The notes: generated by a model from the letters alone, not told the origin. A DNA stretch of 64,000 nt from Neorhizobium populisoli (GCF_019430945.1 NZ_JAHYCB010000001.1:802002-866001), one strand, 5' to 3'; shown: positions 32,967 to 42,493, numbered from the stretch's first letter. A program made the numbers and translations.

Positions 32967-34667
32967 TCATGCCCGGCGGCTCTTTTCCATGTCTTCCCGG
33001 TCGGTTGCAGCCTGGGCCAGATAAGTCTCTTCGTCCGCCTGCATGCGGCGCATTTCGTTGTCGTCAGCATCGAGCACTGCCTGCAAAGCCTCGATCTCGG
33101 CCTTCGCCTTGCGACGGCGGACATCGATAGCTTCGGCAAGGCGCTGCACCTCGGTGCGGCGGGCAATCTCCGCACGACGGGCTCTCCCCTCCTCGGCCTT
33201 GCGGGCCGAGCCTGTCAGAGCGCCCGCCTCTCCTAGATAGGGCGAAATGAGCTTGATTCCATCGTTGCTCATGATGAATTCGCGCACCTGGTTGGAGTGC
33301 GACGTGCCGCGTGCCTTCAAAAGATAAAGCTCACGGTTGAATTCGCCGTTCACCTCGCGGTTCAGAAGCAGGATCCAGGCATCCATCAGCGAAGACAGGC
33401 CGGCATCCGTCTCGACATTACCTTCCTGCGAATGGGTAAGATGCGTGAAGACGCCGGTGATGCCGTGCGATTTCAGGAAATCCACCATGCGCAGCAGCAT
33501 GGACTGCACTTCCTGCCGCTCGGCGTTACCGACGAAGGCAGAGATCGGATCGAGCACGACGAGTGTCGGCTTGAACCGCAAGACCTCGCGCAGCATCACG
33601 GCAAGATGCATTTCGAGACTGTAGAAAGTCGGGCGGGCAGCGATGTGGCGGAGCGTACCCTTGTCCAGCCATTGCTGCAGGTCGACGCCGATGGAGCGCA
33701 TGTTGCGCACCGTCTGGGCGGCCGATTCTTCGAATGAGAAATACAGCGCCTTCTCGCCCGCGCGGCAGGCTGCATCGGCGAAGCAGGCCGAAAGCGAGCT
33801 TTTCCCGGAGCCTGCGACACCGCTTAACAGGACGCTTGTGCCGCGATGGAAACCACCGCCGGTGAGCATGATATCGAGATCCGGCACGCCGCTCGAAATG
33901 CGGTCTTCGTGGACCTTGTGATTGAGGCCGAGCGAACTGACCGGCAGGACCGAAAAACCGTCCTGGTCGATCAGGAACGGATATTCGTTGGTGCCGTGCG
34001 CCGTGCCGCGATATTTGACGATGCGCAGCCGCCGGGTGGAAATCTGGTTGTGGACGCGGTGATCGAGCAGGATCACGCAATCCGAGACGTATTCCTCCAA
34101 CCCCTGACGGGTCAGCGAGCCATCGCCGCGCTCGGCGGTGATGACCGTCGTCATGCCCTTATCCTTCAGCCAGTCGAACAGTCGGCGGATTTCGGCGCGC
34201 AGGATGGCCGGATTGGTGAAGGCGGAAAACAGGCTTTCGATCGTATCGAGCACGATACGCTTGGCGCCGACCTGATCGATCGCCAATTCAAGGCGCAGGA
34301 AAAGCCCTTCGAGATCGTATTCGCCAATCTCTGCGAGTTCGGCGGGATCGACAGCGATATGTTCGATGACGATCCGGTCTTCATCGATCAGCCGATCCAT
34401 TTCGAAACCGAGCGAGGCGACGTTGCTGACGATATCGACCGGGCGCTCTTCGAAGGTGACAAAAACGCCGGCTTCGTCGAATTCCCGGGCGCCATTCAGA
34501 AGAAAGGTCGAGGCGAACAATGTCTTGCCGCAACCGGCCGAACCGCAGACCAGTGATGGCCTTCCCGTCGGCAGGCCACCGAGCGTCAGATCGTCAAAAC
34601 CTTCAATACCCGTGAGTGATTTGCTGATCCCCTTGGCTTCGCCCATCAATGTATCCCGTCCCGTCAT
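32967..34667 (-). CDS. kaiC: KaiC-family ATPase/kinase, two RecA domains
   Basis: A 566-residue double-domain KaiC. Domain I has Walker A GSAGCGKT (42-49) and the catalytic Glu pair in TFEER (71-75). Domain II has GVAGSGKS (283-290) and FEE (312-314). By my alignment with Synechococcus KaiC, Thr420, Ser425 and Ser426 correspond to Thr426, Ser431 and Thr432, so the autophosphorylation pair is Ser-Ser. A Glu/Arg/Lys-rich C-terminal coiled-coil tail (~485-566) replaces the cyanobacterial A-loop. The start at 34667 is uncertain (34646 possible). First gene of the operon. Confidence 0.92.
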   Translation of the reverse strand: MTGRDTLMGEAKGISKSLTGIEGFDDLTLGGLPTGRPSLVCGSAGCGKTLFASTFLLNGAREFDEAGVFVTFEERPVDIVSNVASLGFEMDRLIDEDRIVIEHIAVDPAELAEIGEYDLEGLFLRLELAIDQVGAKRIVLDTIESLFSAFTNPAILRAEIRRLFDWLKDKGMTTVITAERGDGSLTRQGLEEYVSDCVILLDHRVHNQISTRRLRIVKYRGTAHGTNEYPFLIDQDGFSVLPVSSLGLNHKVHEDRISSGVPDLDIMLTGGGFHRGTSVLLSGVAGSGKSSLSACFADAACRAGEKALYFSFEESAAQTVRNMRSIGVDLQQWLDKGTLRHIAARPTFYSLEMHLAVMLREVLRFKPTLVVLDPISAFVGNAERQEVQSMLLRMVDFLKSHGITGVFTHLTHSQEGNVETDAGLSSLMDAWILLLNREVNGEFNRELYLLKARGTSHSNQVREFIMSNDGIKLISPYLGEAGALTGSARKAEEGRARRAEIARRTEVQRLAEAIDVRRRKAKAEIEALQAVLDADDNEMRRMQADEETYLAQAATDREDMEKSRRA

Positions 34668-34849
34668 AAACGCCCGGCCTAGGAGACATCCACAATTCGG
34701 GCAATTAAATCTGACATAGGGCGGCGCAAAAAAACGACAATCGCTTCCGAGGGTCCCTGCCCGGATTTTAAGACAGCCGGCTACTCTTCCTTTCCTTCGT
34801 CCGGCAATTGTATAAACGATTGGAACAAACATTTATTCGTGAGCCGCAG

Positions 34850-37606
34850 ATGATCGAAATAGTCGTCCTGTTTGTCGCAATCCTGATGGTCGGCCTGCAC
34901 CGCCGCAATTCCGGCCGCATCGGTGCGCTGGAACAGGAACTGGAAGTGGTCAAGGCGGAACTGCTGAACCGGCTGGCCCTGCCGGCAGCGTCGACGGTCA
35001 CCGAGACGGAGGCTGCGCCCGCTGATGTGGCCGCCGTGCTGCCGGTCGAGGCTGCAGCCCGTGAAATGACCGAAGCGATGCCGGCCGAGGCCGTCATCTC
35101 GGAAGCGCCGGCGGAAGATACCGGCACCGGCCATGAAACCGTCGTGCCCGGCCCCGCCCCCGTGCCACCCGTAAAGCAGAACAACAAGGAAAGCCTCGAG
35201 AGCTATCTCGGCGCACGCTGGCCGGTTTGGGTCGGTGGCGTGGCGCTTGCCTTCGGCGGCATTTTCCTGGTGCGTTATTCGATAGAGGCCGGCCTGCTCG
35301 GTCCCGGCGCACGCCTCGCCCTCGCCTGCATATTCGGCCTCATTCTGATGGCAGGCGGCGAGCTCCTGCGCCGCCGCGCCATGCCGCGGATGTCCGAACA
35401 GTTCAGCAATGCGATGATCCCCGGCGCGCTGACCGCGGCCGGCGCAGTCACGCTGCTCGGCGCGATCTTCGCGGCCTATGCGGTCTATGATTTCATCGGC
35501 GCAACGCCGGCCTTCATCCTGCTGGCGATCGTCTCGTTTGCGACGATCGCGCTGTCGCTGCTGCACGGGCAGGCACTGGCGGGGCTTGGCCTGCTCGCCT
35601 CGCTGATCACGCCGGCTCTGGTTTCCAGCAACGAGCCGAATGCCAATGCATTGTTCGGTTTCCTTGCTTTGACCTGGCTTGCGGTCAACGTGACCTCGCG
35701 CTTCCGGCAATGGACGGTGGTGCCGACGCTTGCCAATATCGGCATCGGGCTCTGGACGATCGCCTGCACGTTCGGAATGGATGATTTCGTCACGCCGGCA
35801 ACGCTGGCGCTGATCGTCACGGTCGCCGGTACGGCCTTCTATTGGCCCGGCCGTTATTACGGCATTATCGGCCCGTCAAAGCCGGGTATCGGCATGCTGC
35901 TCGGCCGGCCGCCGCTGCAGATCACCCTGTCGTTGTCGATCATGCTGCTCTTCTCGGCACTTGCGATGATTGTCCGTTATACCGAGGGCGAAGGGCTGGC
36001 GCTGTTCGGCTTTGCGGCGATCCTGGCGGCTCTCGCCGCGCTTGGCGCAAGCCGCACCTATGCGGTCTGGCCCGTCCTCTTCGGTGCTGCCGGCGCCGTT
36101 CTGGGGGTCATCGTCGTCGCGCTGCACTGGCTCGATTATTATCCGCCGATACCGACGGCCGGGCAGAACTCGCCGATCCTGACCTTCACCAACGAGATCA
36201 ATATTTCCCTCGGGCTCGGTGCGGTCTTCACCTTCCTCGGCTTCGCCTTCCTTCGACGCTTCCGGTCACAAGAGCCTGAATTTTCTATCCTCTGGGCTTT
36301 CCTGATGCCGGCCGTGCCGATCACGCTCGCCGTCATCAGCTTCCTGAATTTTGGTAATCTCGGCCGCGATTGGACGCATGGGCTTTATGGCGTGGCGCTC
36401 GGCGCCGTGCTGCTCGCCGGCACGGAATGGCTGTTCCGTCGGAGCGACGAGACGGAACAGGGCAAGATCGACTGGCCTGCAAACCTGCTGGTCGCAGGCT
36501 CCTTCGCGGGCTTCATGCTGGCGCTGCATGCCCTCACCAACGGTATCGTCACCACCATCGCCGTGTCGGTGCTCGGCTTCGCCTATGTGCTGGCCATGCG
36601 GGTGAAAACCTGGCCGGCTTTGCCCTGGATGATGGCAGCGGCAATCATCATCGTCTTCGGCCGCATCGCCTGGGAACCTACGCTGATCGGCCCGAACAGC
36701 CTCGGCACCACGCCATTCCTCAATGCACTGCTGCCCGGTTACGGCATATCGACGCTGCTTGCCATCGTCACCGCTTGGATGCTGAGGGATTCTGCCGATT
36801 TCCGCATCCGCAACATCATGCAGGCGCTTGCCTCGCTGTCGGCTCTGGTGACGATCGCCGTACTGGTGCGCCATGCGATGAACCACGGGACGCTCGATTC
36901 GAACGTGCCGACATTGGGCGAGCAGTCGATCTATACGCTGGTGACGGTCGGCTTCTCGGGCATCCTGATGACGCTCGACCTGAAATCGCCGAGTCCGGTC
37001 TTCCGCTGGGGTTCGATGATCGCCGGCGTGATCGCTACCTTGAACGTGCTGTCGCTGCACATCTTCGCGCTCAACCCCTATTTCAGCGGCGAAGGCACCG
37101 GCCCCTACCCGTTCTTCAACCTGCTGCTGATCGGCTATCTGCTGCCGGCTCTCGCCTATGCACTGGTTGCCTATTATGCCCGCAGCCGGCGGCCCTACCC
37201 CTATGTGCTCATGCTGGCGCTGGCCGGCGCGGTGCTTGGCTTCATGTGGGCAACGCTCTCCGTCCGCCGCTTCTGGCAGGGTGAGAACATCGCCGACTGG
37301 AAGGGTTTCATGCAGGGCGAGACCTATACCTATTCGGTGGTCTGGCTGCTGATCGGCATCGTGCTTCTGGTGATCGGCTCGAAGTTCGACGCCAAGAGCC
37401 TGCGGCTTGCCTCCGCCGGCCTCGTGCTCGTCGCGGTCGTCAAGGTGTTCCTGATCGACATGTCGAACCTCGAAGGTATCCTGCGGGCGCTGTCCTTCAT
37501 CGGGCTTGGCGCCGTGCTGATCGGGATCGGGCTGTTCTACCAGCGCATTCTGGTGAAGAAGAGTGGCGAACCTGCTGCACCTGATTCCGAGGAAAAGCCT
37601 GCGTGA
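34850..37606 (+). CDS. DUF2339 multi-pass membrane protein
   Basis: A 918-residue membrane protein. After an N-terminal helix and short coiled-coil (EQELEVVKAELL) and a Pro/Ala/Val-rich linker (~45-110), the DUF2339 region begins near LESYLGARWPVWVGGVALAFGGIFLVRYSIE and runs through more than 20 hydrophobic helices to the C-terminus. Function unknown. The ATG at 34850 is the likely start; a TTG at 34808 is in frame. It is divergent from kaiC and overlaps the HD gene at its stop (GTGA). Confidence 0.85.
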   Translation: MIEIVVLFVAILMVGLHRRNSGRIGALEQELEVVKAELLNRLALPAASTVTETEAAPADVAAVLPVEAAAREMTEAMPAEAVISEAPAEDTGTGHETVVPGPAPVPPVKQNNKESLESYLGARWPVWVGGVALAFGGIFLVRYSIEAGLLGPGARLALACIFGLILMAGGELLRRRAMPRMSEQFSNAMIPGALTAAGAVTLLGAIFAAYAVYDFIGATPAFILLAIVSFATIALSLLHGQALAGLGLLASLITPALVSSNEPNANALFGFLALTWLAVNVTSRFRQWTVVPTLANIGIGLWTIACTFGMDDFVTPATLALIVTVAGTAFYWPGRYYGIIGPSKPGIGMLLGRPPLQITLSLSIMLLFSALAMIVRYTEGEGLALFGFAAILAALAALGASRTYAVWPVLFGAAGAVLGVIVVALHWLDYYPPIPTAGQNSPILTFTNEINISLGLGAVFTFLGFAFLRRFRSQEPEFSILWAFLMPAVPITLAVISFLNFGNLGRDWTHGLYGVALGAVLLAGTEWLFRRSDETEQGKIDWPANLLVAGSFAGFMLALHALTNGIVTTIAVSVLGFAYVLAMRVKTWPALPWMMAAAIIIVFGRIAWEPTLIGPNSLGTTPFLNALLPGYGISTLLAIVTAWMLRDSADFRIRNIMQALASLSALVTIAVLVRHAMNHGTLDSNVPTLGEQSIYTLVTVGFSGILMTLDLKSPSPVFRWGSMIAGVIATLNVLSLHIFALNPYFSGEGTGPYPFFNLLLIGYLLPALAYALVAYYARSRRPYPYVLMLALAGAVLGFMWATLSVRRFWQGENIADWKGFMQGETYTYSVVWLLIGIVLLVIGSKFDAKSLRLASAGLVLVAVVKVFLIDMSNLEGILRALSFIGLGAVLIGIGLFYQRILVKKSGEPAAPDSEEKPA

Positions 37607-38253
37607 CCGCTTCCATCATCGCCGCCTTCGCACCCCATGAAAAACTGGCCGAAAGCCTGATTTCGTTTGCGACCGAAGGCGACGACGGTTCGCACGACAT
37701 CGCCCACATCCTGCGCGTCTTCAAGAACGCCATGCGCATTCATGCCGTGGAAGGCGGCAACGGTCGGGTACTCGCTGCGGCCGTCTTGCTGCATGACTGC
37801 GTGGCGGTGGAGAAGAACTCGCCGCTGAGAAACCAGGCGTCGCGTCTGGCGGCGGAAAAGGCATCCGGCATTCTGGCCCGGCTCGACTGGGAGAAGGCGG
37901 ATATCGAGGCGGTCGCGCATGCGATCACCACGCACAGCTTTTCGGCCAATATCCCGCCGGAAACGATTGAAGCGAAGATTCTTCAGGATGCCGACCGGCT
38001 GGATGCGATCGGCATGGTGGGTGCTGCCCGCTGCTTCTATATCGCCGGGCGGATGAGTTCCGGCCTCTACGACCCGGCCGACCCGCTTGCCAAGGAACGG
38101 CCGCTGGACGACAAGGCCTTTGCGATCGATCATTTCGAGGTCAAGCTGTTCAAGCTGGCGGACGGTTTCCAGACCGTGGCCGGCCGGGCTCTTGCCACGG
38201 AGCGCCACGAGCGCTTGAAACATATCCGGGACCTGTTTCTCGACGAAATATGA
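37603..38253 (+). CDS. HD-domain phosphohydrolase, YedJ-like
   Basis: A 216-residue HD protein. The metal ligands are visible as His31 and Asp32 (GSHDIAHI), HDC in the next helix (LLHDCVAVEKN) and an Asp in LQDADRLDAIG. The GTG at 37603 overlaps the TGA of the DUF2339 gene, so translation is coupled. YedJ-type enzymes are of unknown substrate. No ribosome binding site stands out, consistent with coupling. Confidence 0.88.
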   Translation: MTASIIAAFAPHEKLAESLISFATEGDDGSHDIAHILRVFKNAMRIHAVEGGNGRVLAAAVLLHDCVAVEKNSPLRNQASRLAAEKASGILARLDWEKADIEAVAHAITTHSFSANIPPETIEAKILQDADRLDAIGMVGAARCFYIAGRMSSGLYDPADPLAKERPLDDKAFAIDHFEVKLFKLADGFQTVAGRALATERHERLKHIRDLFLDEI

Positions 38254-38263
38254 GGAAATGGCC

Positions 38264-39112
38264 ATGCGCGTCAGCGAATTGAACTTCTACCCCCTGAAGA
38301 GCGGCCGCGGCATCACACTGAGCCAGGCGGAAATCGCCGCCGAGGGCATTCCGGGCGATCGCCGCATGATGGTGACCGATCCGACCGGGATGTTCATCAC
38401 CCAGCGGGAATTGCAGACGCTGGCGCAACTCAACGTCGTGCCCGAAGTGGAGAGCGTCCGTTTTTCGATAGACGGCAAGGGTGAGGTTCTGGTTGCACGC
38501 CCGCCGGCCAGCCAGCGCATGGATATCGTCGTGTGGAAATCGGCGGTGAATGCCGCCGTGGCCGACGATGCAACCAACGCCACACTTTCCGACTGGCTCG
38601 GCCGCGAGGTCCGACTGGTGTTCTTCGACGAGCAGGCAAAGCGCATCGCCAGCCCCGAATGGGCGGGCGACGATTCGCCGGTGACCTTTGCCGACGGCTA
38701 TCAGGTTCTGGTGACGACCACCGGCTCGCTTGCCGCGCTGAATGCCGACATGGCAAAACATGGCGAAGGCGCGGTCGGCATGGAGCGCTTCCGGCCCAAT
38801 ATCGTGCTCGACCACAATGAGGGCTGGGCCGAAGATAGCTGGGAAGGCATCGAGATCGGCGGCATCCGGTTCGATTTCGTCAAACCCTGCGCCCGCTGCA
38901 TCATGACGACGCAGGACCAGGTGACCGGCTCGCGCGAGGCGCCGAACCCGATGCCGGCCATGGGCCGCCTGCGCATGTCCGCCGACCGCCGCGTGCCCGG
39001 CCCGCTGTTCGGCTGGAACGCCGTGCCGCGTTCCACCGGCACGATCCGGCTCGGCGATGAAGCAACGGTGATCGCGCCGCGGGATGCCTGGGCGATCAAG
39101 CGCCGGGCGTGA
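38264..39112 (+). CDS. MOSC-domain protein, YcbX-like
   Basis: A 282-residue protein with an N-terminal MOSC beta-barrel (VSELNFYPLKSGRGI...GDRRMMVTDPTGMFITQRE) and a C-terminal MOSC domain with the conserved Cys in FVKPCARCIMTT. YcbX-type enzymes are molybdenum-dependent and reduce N-hydroxylated compounds, usually together with a ferredoxin-type partner. A separate ferredoxin gene is not visible here. GAGGAA six bases before 38264 favours this ATG over the one at 38258. It follows the HD gene by 10 bases. Confidence 0.88.
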   Translation: MRVSELNFYPLKSGRGITLSQAEIAAEGIPGDRRMMVTDPTGMFITQRELQTLAQLNVVPEVESVRFSIDGKGEVLVARPPASQRMDIVVWKSAVNAAVADDATNATLSDWLGREVRLVFFDEQAKRIASPEWAGDDSPVTFADGYQVLVTTTGSLAALNADMAKHGEGAVGMERFRPNIVLDHNEGWAEDSWEGIEIGGIRFDFVKPCARCIMTTQDQVTGSREAPNPMPAMGRLRMSADRRVPGPLFGWNAVPRSTGTIRLGDEATVIAPRDAWAIKRRA

Positions 39113-39286
39113 CCTGCAACGGAGATGCGGCGCATTTATCTTGAGCGGCAACGGCCAGAACAACCTGCCGGATAACACAATCGTGCCCTCAACCCGTTGA
39201 TCGATCAAAAGAATGTTGTCCCCTTGAAGGTTTGCGAAAGCGGCCCACATGGTGGCGGTCAAACGGGAGGCCCCAAGGACAAGGAT

Positions 39287-39508
39287 ATGGCTGCATTTCT
39301 CGAAACGACGTTCGGCCCGACGGAGCTGGAGGTCCTCGAAACCGTGCTGGAAGACTGGCGCATGGCACACAAGCTTCGAAAGGAAGACCCCGATCTCGGC
39401 CTTGCCGCGGCGGTGATGATCAACCTCTTTCGCGAGGGCAACGATACCGTGCCGGCGTTGAAACAGGCTGTCGCGGAGCACAAGGCGCTGGCTGATCTGA
39501 TGGCCTAG
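39287..39508 (+). CDS. small protein of unknown function, 73 aa
   Basis: A 73-residue, mostly helical, acidic protein (MAAFLETTFGPTELEVLETVLEDW...). AAGGA seven bases before the ATG at 39287 supports this start; the frame is open upstream to 39197 but without a site. No signal, membrane segment or recognisable motif. It is followed by a bidirectional terminator. Family unknown. Confidence 0.55.
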   Translation: MAAFLETTFGPTELEVLETVLEDWRMAHKLRKEDPDLGLAAAVMINLFREGNDTVPALKQAVAEHKALADLMA

Positions 39509-39556
39509 GCATAGGGTGAAGGCCACCCGAACGAATTTTCCAAAAGATCATAACGA

Positions 39557-39586
39557 AAAAGCCGCTCCCGGATAGGAGCGGCTTTT
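39557..39586. terminator. bidirectional terminator
   Basis: A 12-bp stem (AAAAGCCGCTCC at 39557-39568 with GGAGCGGCTTTT at 39575-39586) has A and T runs on both sides. It serves the converging genes ending at 39508 and 39623. Confidence 0.88.
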
Positions 39587-39622
39587 CTGTCTGCTTGGGG
39601 GAGGATCAGACAAGGGACGCGA

Positions 39623-39910
39623 TCAGTGGACCGCCATGCTCACCATCGGATAGGGATGGGATGCCTTGAACTGGGTGATGATCTCGGAGGCCTGGTTGAG
39701 GACGTTGGCGGCGGCTTCAGCCTCGCCGGTCGCCAGCTCGTTCAGGTTGACGAAGATCGCCTGGGCGATACCGTTCGAGATCGCGGCAAATTGCTGATTG
39801 CCTTCGAAGAAAGCCTCGCGGGCATTGGTCTCCAGCGTTTCGGCGACATTTGCCAGGACTTCCGCACGCTCTTCGGTGCTCAGGGTATTCAGATTGATGC
39901 TGTTGGTCAT
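39623..39910 (-). CDS. small helical protein of unknown function, 95 aa
   Basis: A 95-residue acidic, helix-rich protein (MTNSINLNTLSTEERAEVLANVAETLETNAREAFFEGN...). No signal peptide, no membrane segment, no Cys. Ala- and Glu-rich helices suggest a small bundle. The start at 39910 is preferred; an ATG three codons upstream is possible. It ends at the terminator shared with the opposing gene. Not recognised. Confidence 0.55.
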   Translation of the reverse strand: MTNSINLNTLSTEERAEVLANVAETLETNAREAFFEGNQQFAAISNGIAQAIFVNLNELATGEAEAAANVLNQASEIITQFKASHPYPMVSMAVH

Positions 39911-40247
39911 AATAGCCACCCACTCTTTGGTCGTTGTGACGTTGTCGAGCTTTCAATAAGCCTCGATATTCCCGACTTGGGGATCACCGGCGCGACATTC
40001 AAGTGTGACGGGTCGATGACAGGCTCTAGAGGCATTATCGAACCCTGAAGTCACGCCAAACCGTCGGTGTCGCAGCCCGGAGAGTTCATGTGCGCGGCTC
40101 GTGCATGGCAGCTATTCCCAAAAAGCAGGTTGCCGGATACCTTTGCGAGCAGCCACAACGGACAGATAACCTGCCGTCCCGCCCTTTCAGTGTATTCGCG
40201 TACCATTCGGTACGCCCAGCACTGCGCTCCGAAAGAAGAATGCCCCG
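39911..40247. other. intergenic region with a 7-bp inverted repeat, no gene seen
   Basis: A 337-base stretch between the divergent 95-residue protein and the EamA transporter. GCGTACC (40198-40204) and GGTACGC (40209-40215) form a perfect inverted repeat with a 4-base spacer, 33-50 bases upstream of the transporter start, a plausible operator. A minus-strand frame of 67 codons here has no ribosome binding site and atypical composition. Confidence 0.45.
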
Positions 40248-41147
40248 ATGACACCTCGGTCCACCGGTTTGCTCTGTGCCATCACGGCGGTGACGATCTT
40301 TTCGGTTCAGGACGGCATTTCGAAACATCTCGGCAGCAGTTATCCGCCCGTCTTCATCACCATGATCCGCTATTGGGGTTTTGCCGCCTTCGCCATGCTG
40401 TTGGCATCGCGCTCTCCGGCGGGCCTCAAGGCCACCACAAAAGCCGGTCGGCCCTGGCTGCAGACGGCGCGCGGCGTATTGCTGGCCGTCCAGATCGTCA
40501 TCTCGATCTTCTCCTTCTCGCGCGTCGGACTTGCCGCGAGCCATTCGATCTTTGCCGCCGCGCCGCTCGTCGTCGCCGGTCTTTCGGTGCTTTTTCTGGG
40601 AGAAACGGTCGGCTGGCGGCGCTGGACTGCAATCGGCGTCGGCTTCATCGGCATCCTGCTGGTGGTCAACCCGCTGCATGCGACTTTCGACTGGAAGATC
40701 GTCATTCCGGTCGTCGCGACAGGGATGTTCGCCTGCTATTCGGTGATGACACGGCTTGCCAGCCGCACCGACACGTCGATGACGGCGTTCTTCTATACCG
40801 GCGTTGCCGGAGCCGTGACCATGACATTCGTCGGACCCTTCTACTGGACCAATCTCGCACCCGCCGACTGGGTGTGGATGTTCGTGCTGTGCATGACCGG
40901 CATGACGGGACACTACCTGCTGATCCGCGCCTTCGACCTGCTCGACGCCTCCGTGGTGCAGCCGATCAGCTATATCCAGACGGTGCTGGTCTGCCTGATC
41001 GGCGTCTTCATCTTCGGTGAGGTGATGACGGCGAACATGATCGCCGGCTGCGCCATCGTCATCGGCGCCGGCATCTATACGATCTGGCGGGAAGCTCGGC
41101 TCGGCCGCACGCCGCCTCCGGCGATCGATCCGCCAGGGACACCTTAA
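40248..41147 (+). CDS. DMT superfamily transporter (EamA family)
   Basis: A 299-residue inner-membrane protein with ten predicted helices in two EamA repeats (first to ~140, second from ~150, with the GVFIFGEVMTANMIAG end of repeat two). The AGAAGA upstream supports the ATG. Family members export amino acids and other metabolites, and the substrate cannot be read. A palindrome upstream may be a regulator site. Confidence 0.9.
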   Translation: MTPRSTGLLCAITAVTIFSVQDGISKHLGSSYPPVFITMIRYWGFAAFAMLLASRSPAGLKATTKAGRPWLQTARGVLLAVQIVISIFSFSRVGLAASHSIFAAAPLVVAGLSVLFLGETVGWRRWTAIGVGFIGILLVVNPLHATFDWKIVIPVVATGMFACYSVMTRLASRTDTSMTAFFYTGVAGAVTMTFVGPFYWTNLAPADWVWMFVLCMTGMTGHYLLIRAFDLLDASVVQPISYIQTVLVCLIGVFIFGEVMTANMIAGCAIVIGAGIYTIWREARLGRTPPPAIDPPGTP

Positions 41148-41256
41148 GCTTGTCCAGTAATCGTCCATCAAATGCAATGATGGATTGATTTAGCAAAAGT
41201 CGTTTTTCGAATCTTTTGCCCAAGCGTATGACTTATCTCCTATGAGGAGGAATTTC

Positions 41257-42492
41257 ATGCCCACGTCCGCGCCCGCCCGTCCATCCCTGCCCTGGTTGAT
41301 CATCGTCACAGGCGCACTCGTCGCGATGCTGAATTTCGGTCCGCGCTCTGCCATGGGCTTTTTCCAGCTGCCCATGCTGCACGACACCGGCTGGGACCGC
41401 TCCACCTTCGGCATGGCCATGGCGATCCAGAATCTGGCCTGGGGCCTTGGTCAGCCCGTGTTCGGCGCGCTGGCGGACAAATACGGCACCGGCCGGGTGC
41501 TGACCTTTTCGGGCCTGCTTTATGCCGCCGGCCTGATCCTGATGTCCACGGCCCATTCCGTTCCGATCCTCTTCCTCTCGGGCGGCGTGATGGTCGGCCT
41601 TGCAGTCGGCGCCGGTTCGTTCGGCATCATCCTGTCGGTCTATGCCCGCAACGTGACGCCACAGCAGCGCTCGCTGGCATTCGGCATCGCCACCGCCGCC
41701 GGTTCGGCCGGCATGTTCTTCTTCGCGCCGCTCAGCCAGGCGCTGATAAGCAATTACGGCTGGTCGGACAGTCTGGTCGTGCTGGGCTTCATCATGCTCA
41801 TCGTACCGCTGCTCGCCTATCCGCTGCGTGGCAATGCCAAGTCGGGGACCCAGTCGCGGACCGAAATCGACCAGACGGTCGCCCAGGCGCTGAAGGAAGC
41901 GTTCGGACACCAGAGCTATCTGCTGCTGACCTCCGGCTTCTTCGTCTGCGGTTTCCAGCTCGCCTTCATCACCGCGCATTTCCCGGCCTATCTCGGCGAT
42001 ATCGGCATCGATGCGCGTTATGCGGTCATCGCCATGGCGTTGATCGGTTTCTTCAATATCATCGGTTCGTTTGCGGCAGGCATGATCAGCCAGCGCTATT
42101 CGAAACCCTATTTCCTGAGCTTCATTTATATCGCCCGCTCGGTGGCGGTGACCGGTTTCCTGCTTCTGCCGCAGACGCCGCTGTCGGTGATCATCTTTGC
42201 CATCGTCACGGGCCTTCTGTGGCTTTCCACCGTGCCGCCGACCAACAGCCTCGTCGCCATCATGTTCGGCACCAGGCATCTCGGCATGCTGGGCGGCATC
42301 GTCTTCCTGTCGCACCAGATCGGCTCGTTCCTCGGTGTCTGGCTCGGCGGCGTGCTCTATGACCGGCTCGGCTCCTATGATCCTGTCTGGTGGCTCGGCA
42401 TGGCGCTCGGCATTTTTGCCGCGATCGTCAACTGGCCGATCAAGGAAAAGCCGGTCGACCGCACGGCGATGGGCGTGCAGCCGGCGGAGTAA
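41257..42492 (+). CDS. MFS transporter
   Basis: A 411-residue major-facilitator protein with 12 predicted helices; the loop between helices 2 and 3 reads FGALADKYGTGRV, the conserved G-x-x-x-D-x-x-G-x-R pattern. AGGAGGAA ends six bases before the ATG at 41257; an upstream ATG at 41242 would place this perfect ribosome binding site inside the gene, so it is rejected. The 7-bp inverted repeat TCCATCA/TGATGGA at 41163-41183 lies upstream. Likely an organic-acid or drug carrier. Confidence 0.9.
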   Translation: MPTSAPARPSLPWLIIVTGALVAMLNFGPRSAMGFFQLPMLHDTGWDRSTFGMAMAIQNLAWGLGQPVFGALADKYGTGRVLTFSGLLYAAGLILMSTAHSVPILFLSGGVMVGLAVGAGSFGIILSVYARNVTPQQRSLAFGIATAAGSAGMFFFAPLSQALISNYGWSDSLVVLGFIMLIVPLLAYPLRGNAKSGTQSRTEIDQTVAQALKEAFGHQSYLLLTSGFFVCGFQLAFITAHFPAYLGDIGIDARYAVIAMALIGFFNIIGSFAAGMISQRYSKPYFLSFIYIARSVAVTGFLLLPQTPLSVIIFAIVTGLLWLSTVPPTNSLVAIMFGTRHLGMLGGIVFLSHQIGSFLGVWLGGVLYDRLGSYDPVWWLGMALGIFAAIVNWPIKEKPVDRTAMGVQPAE

Positions 42493-42493
42493 T

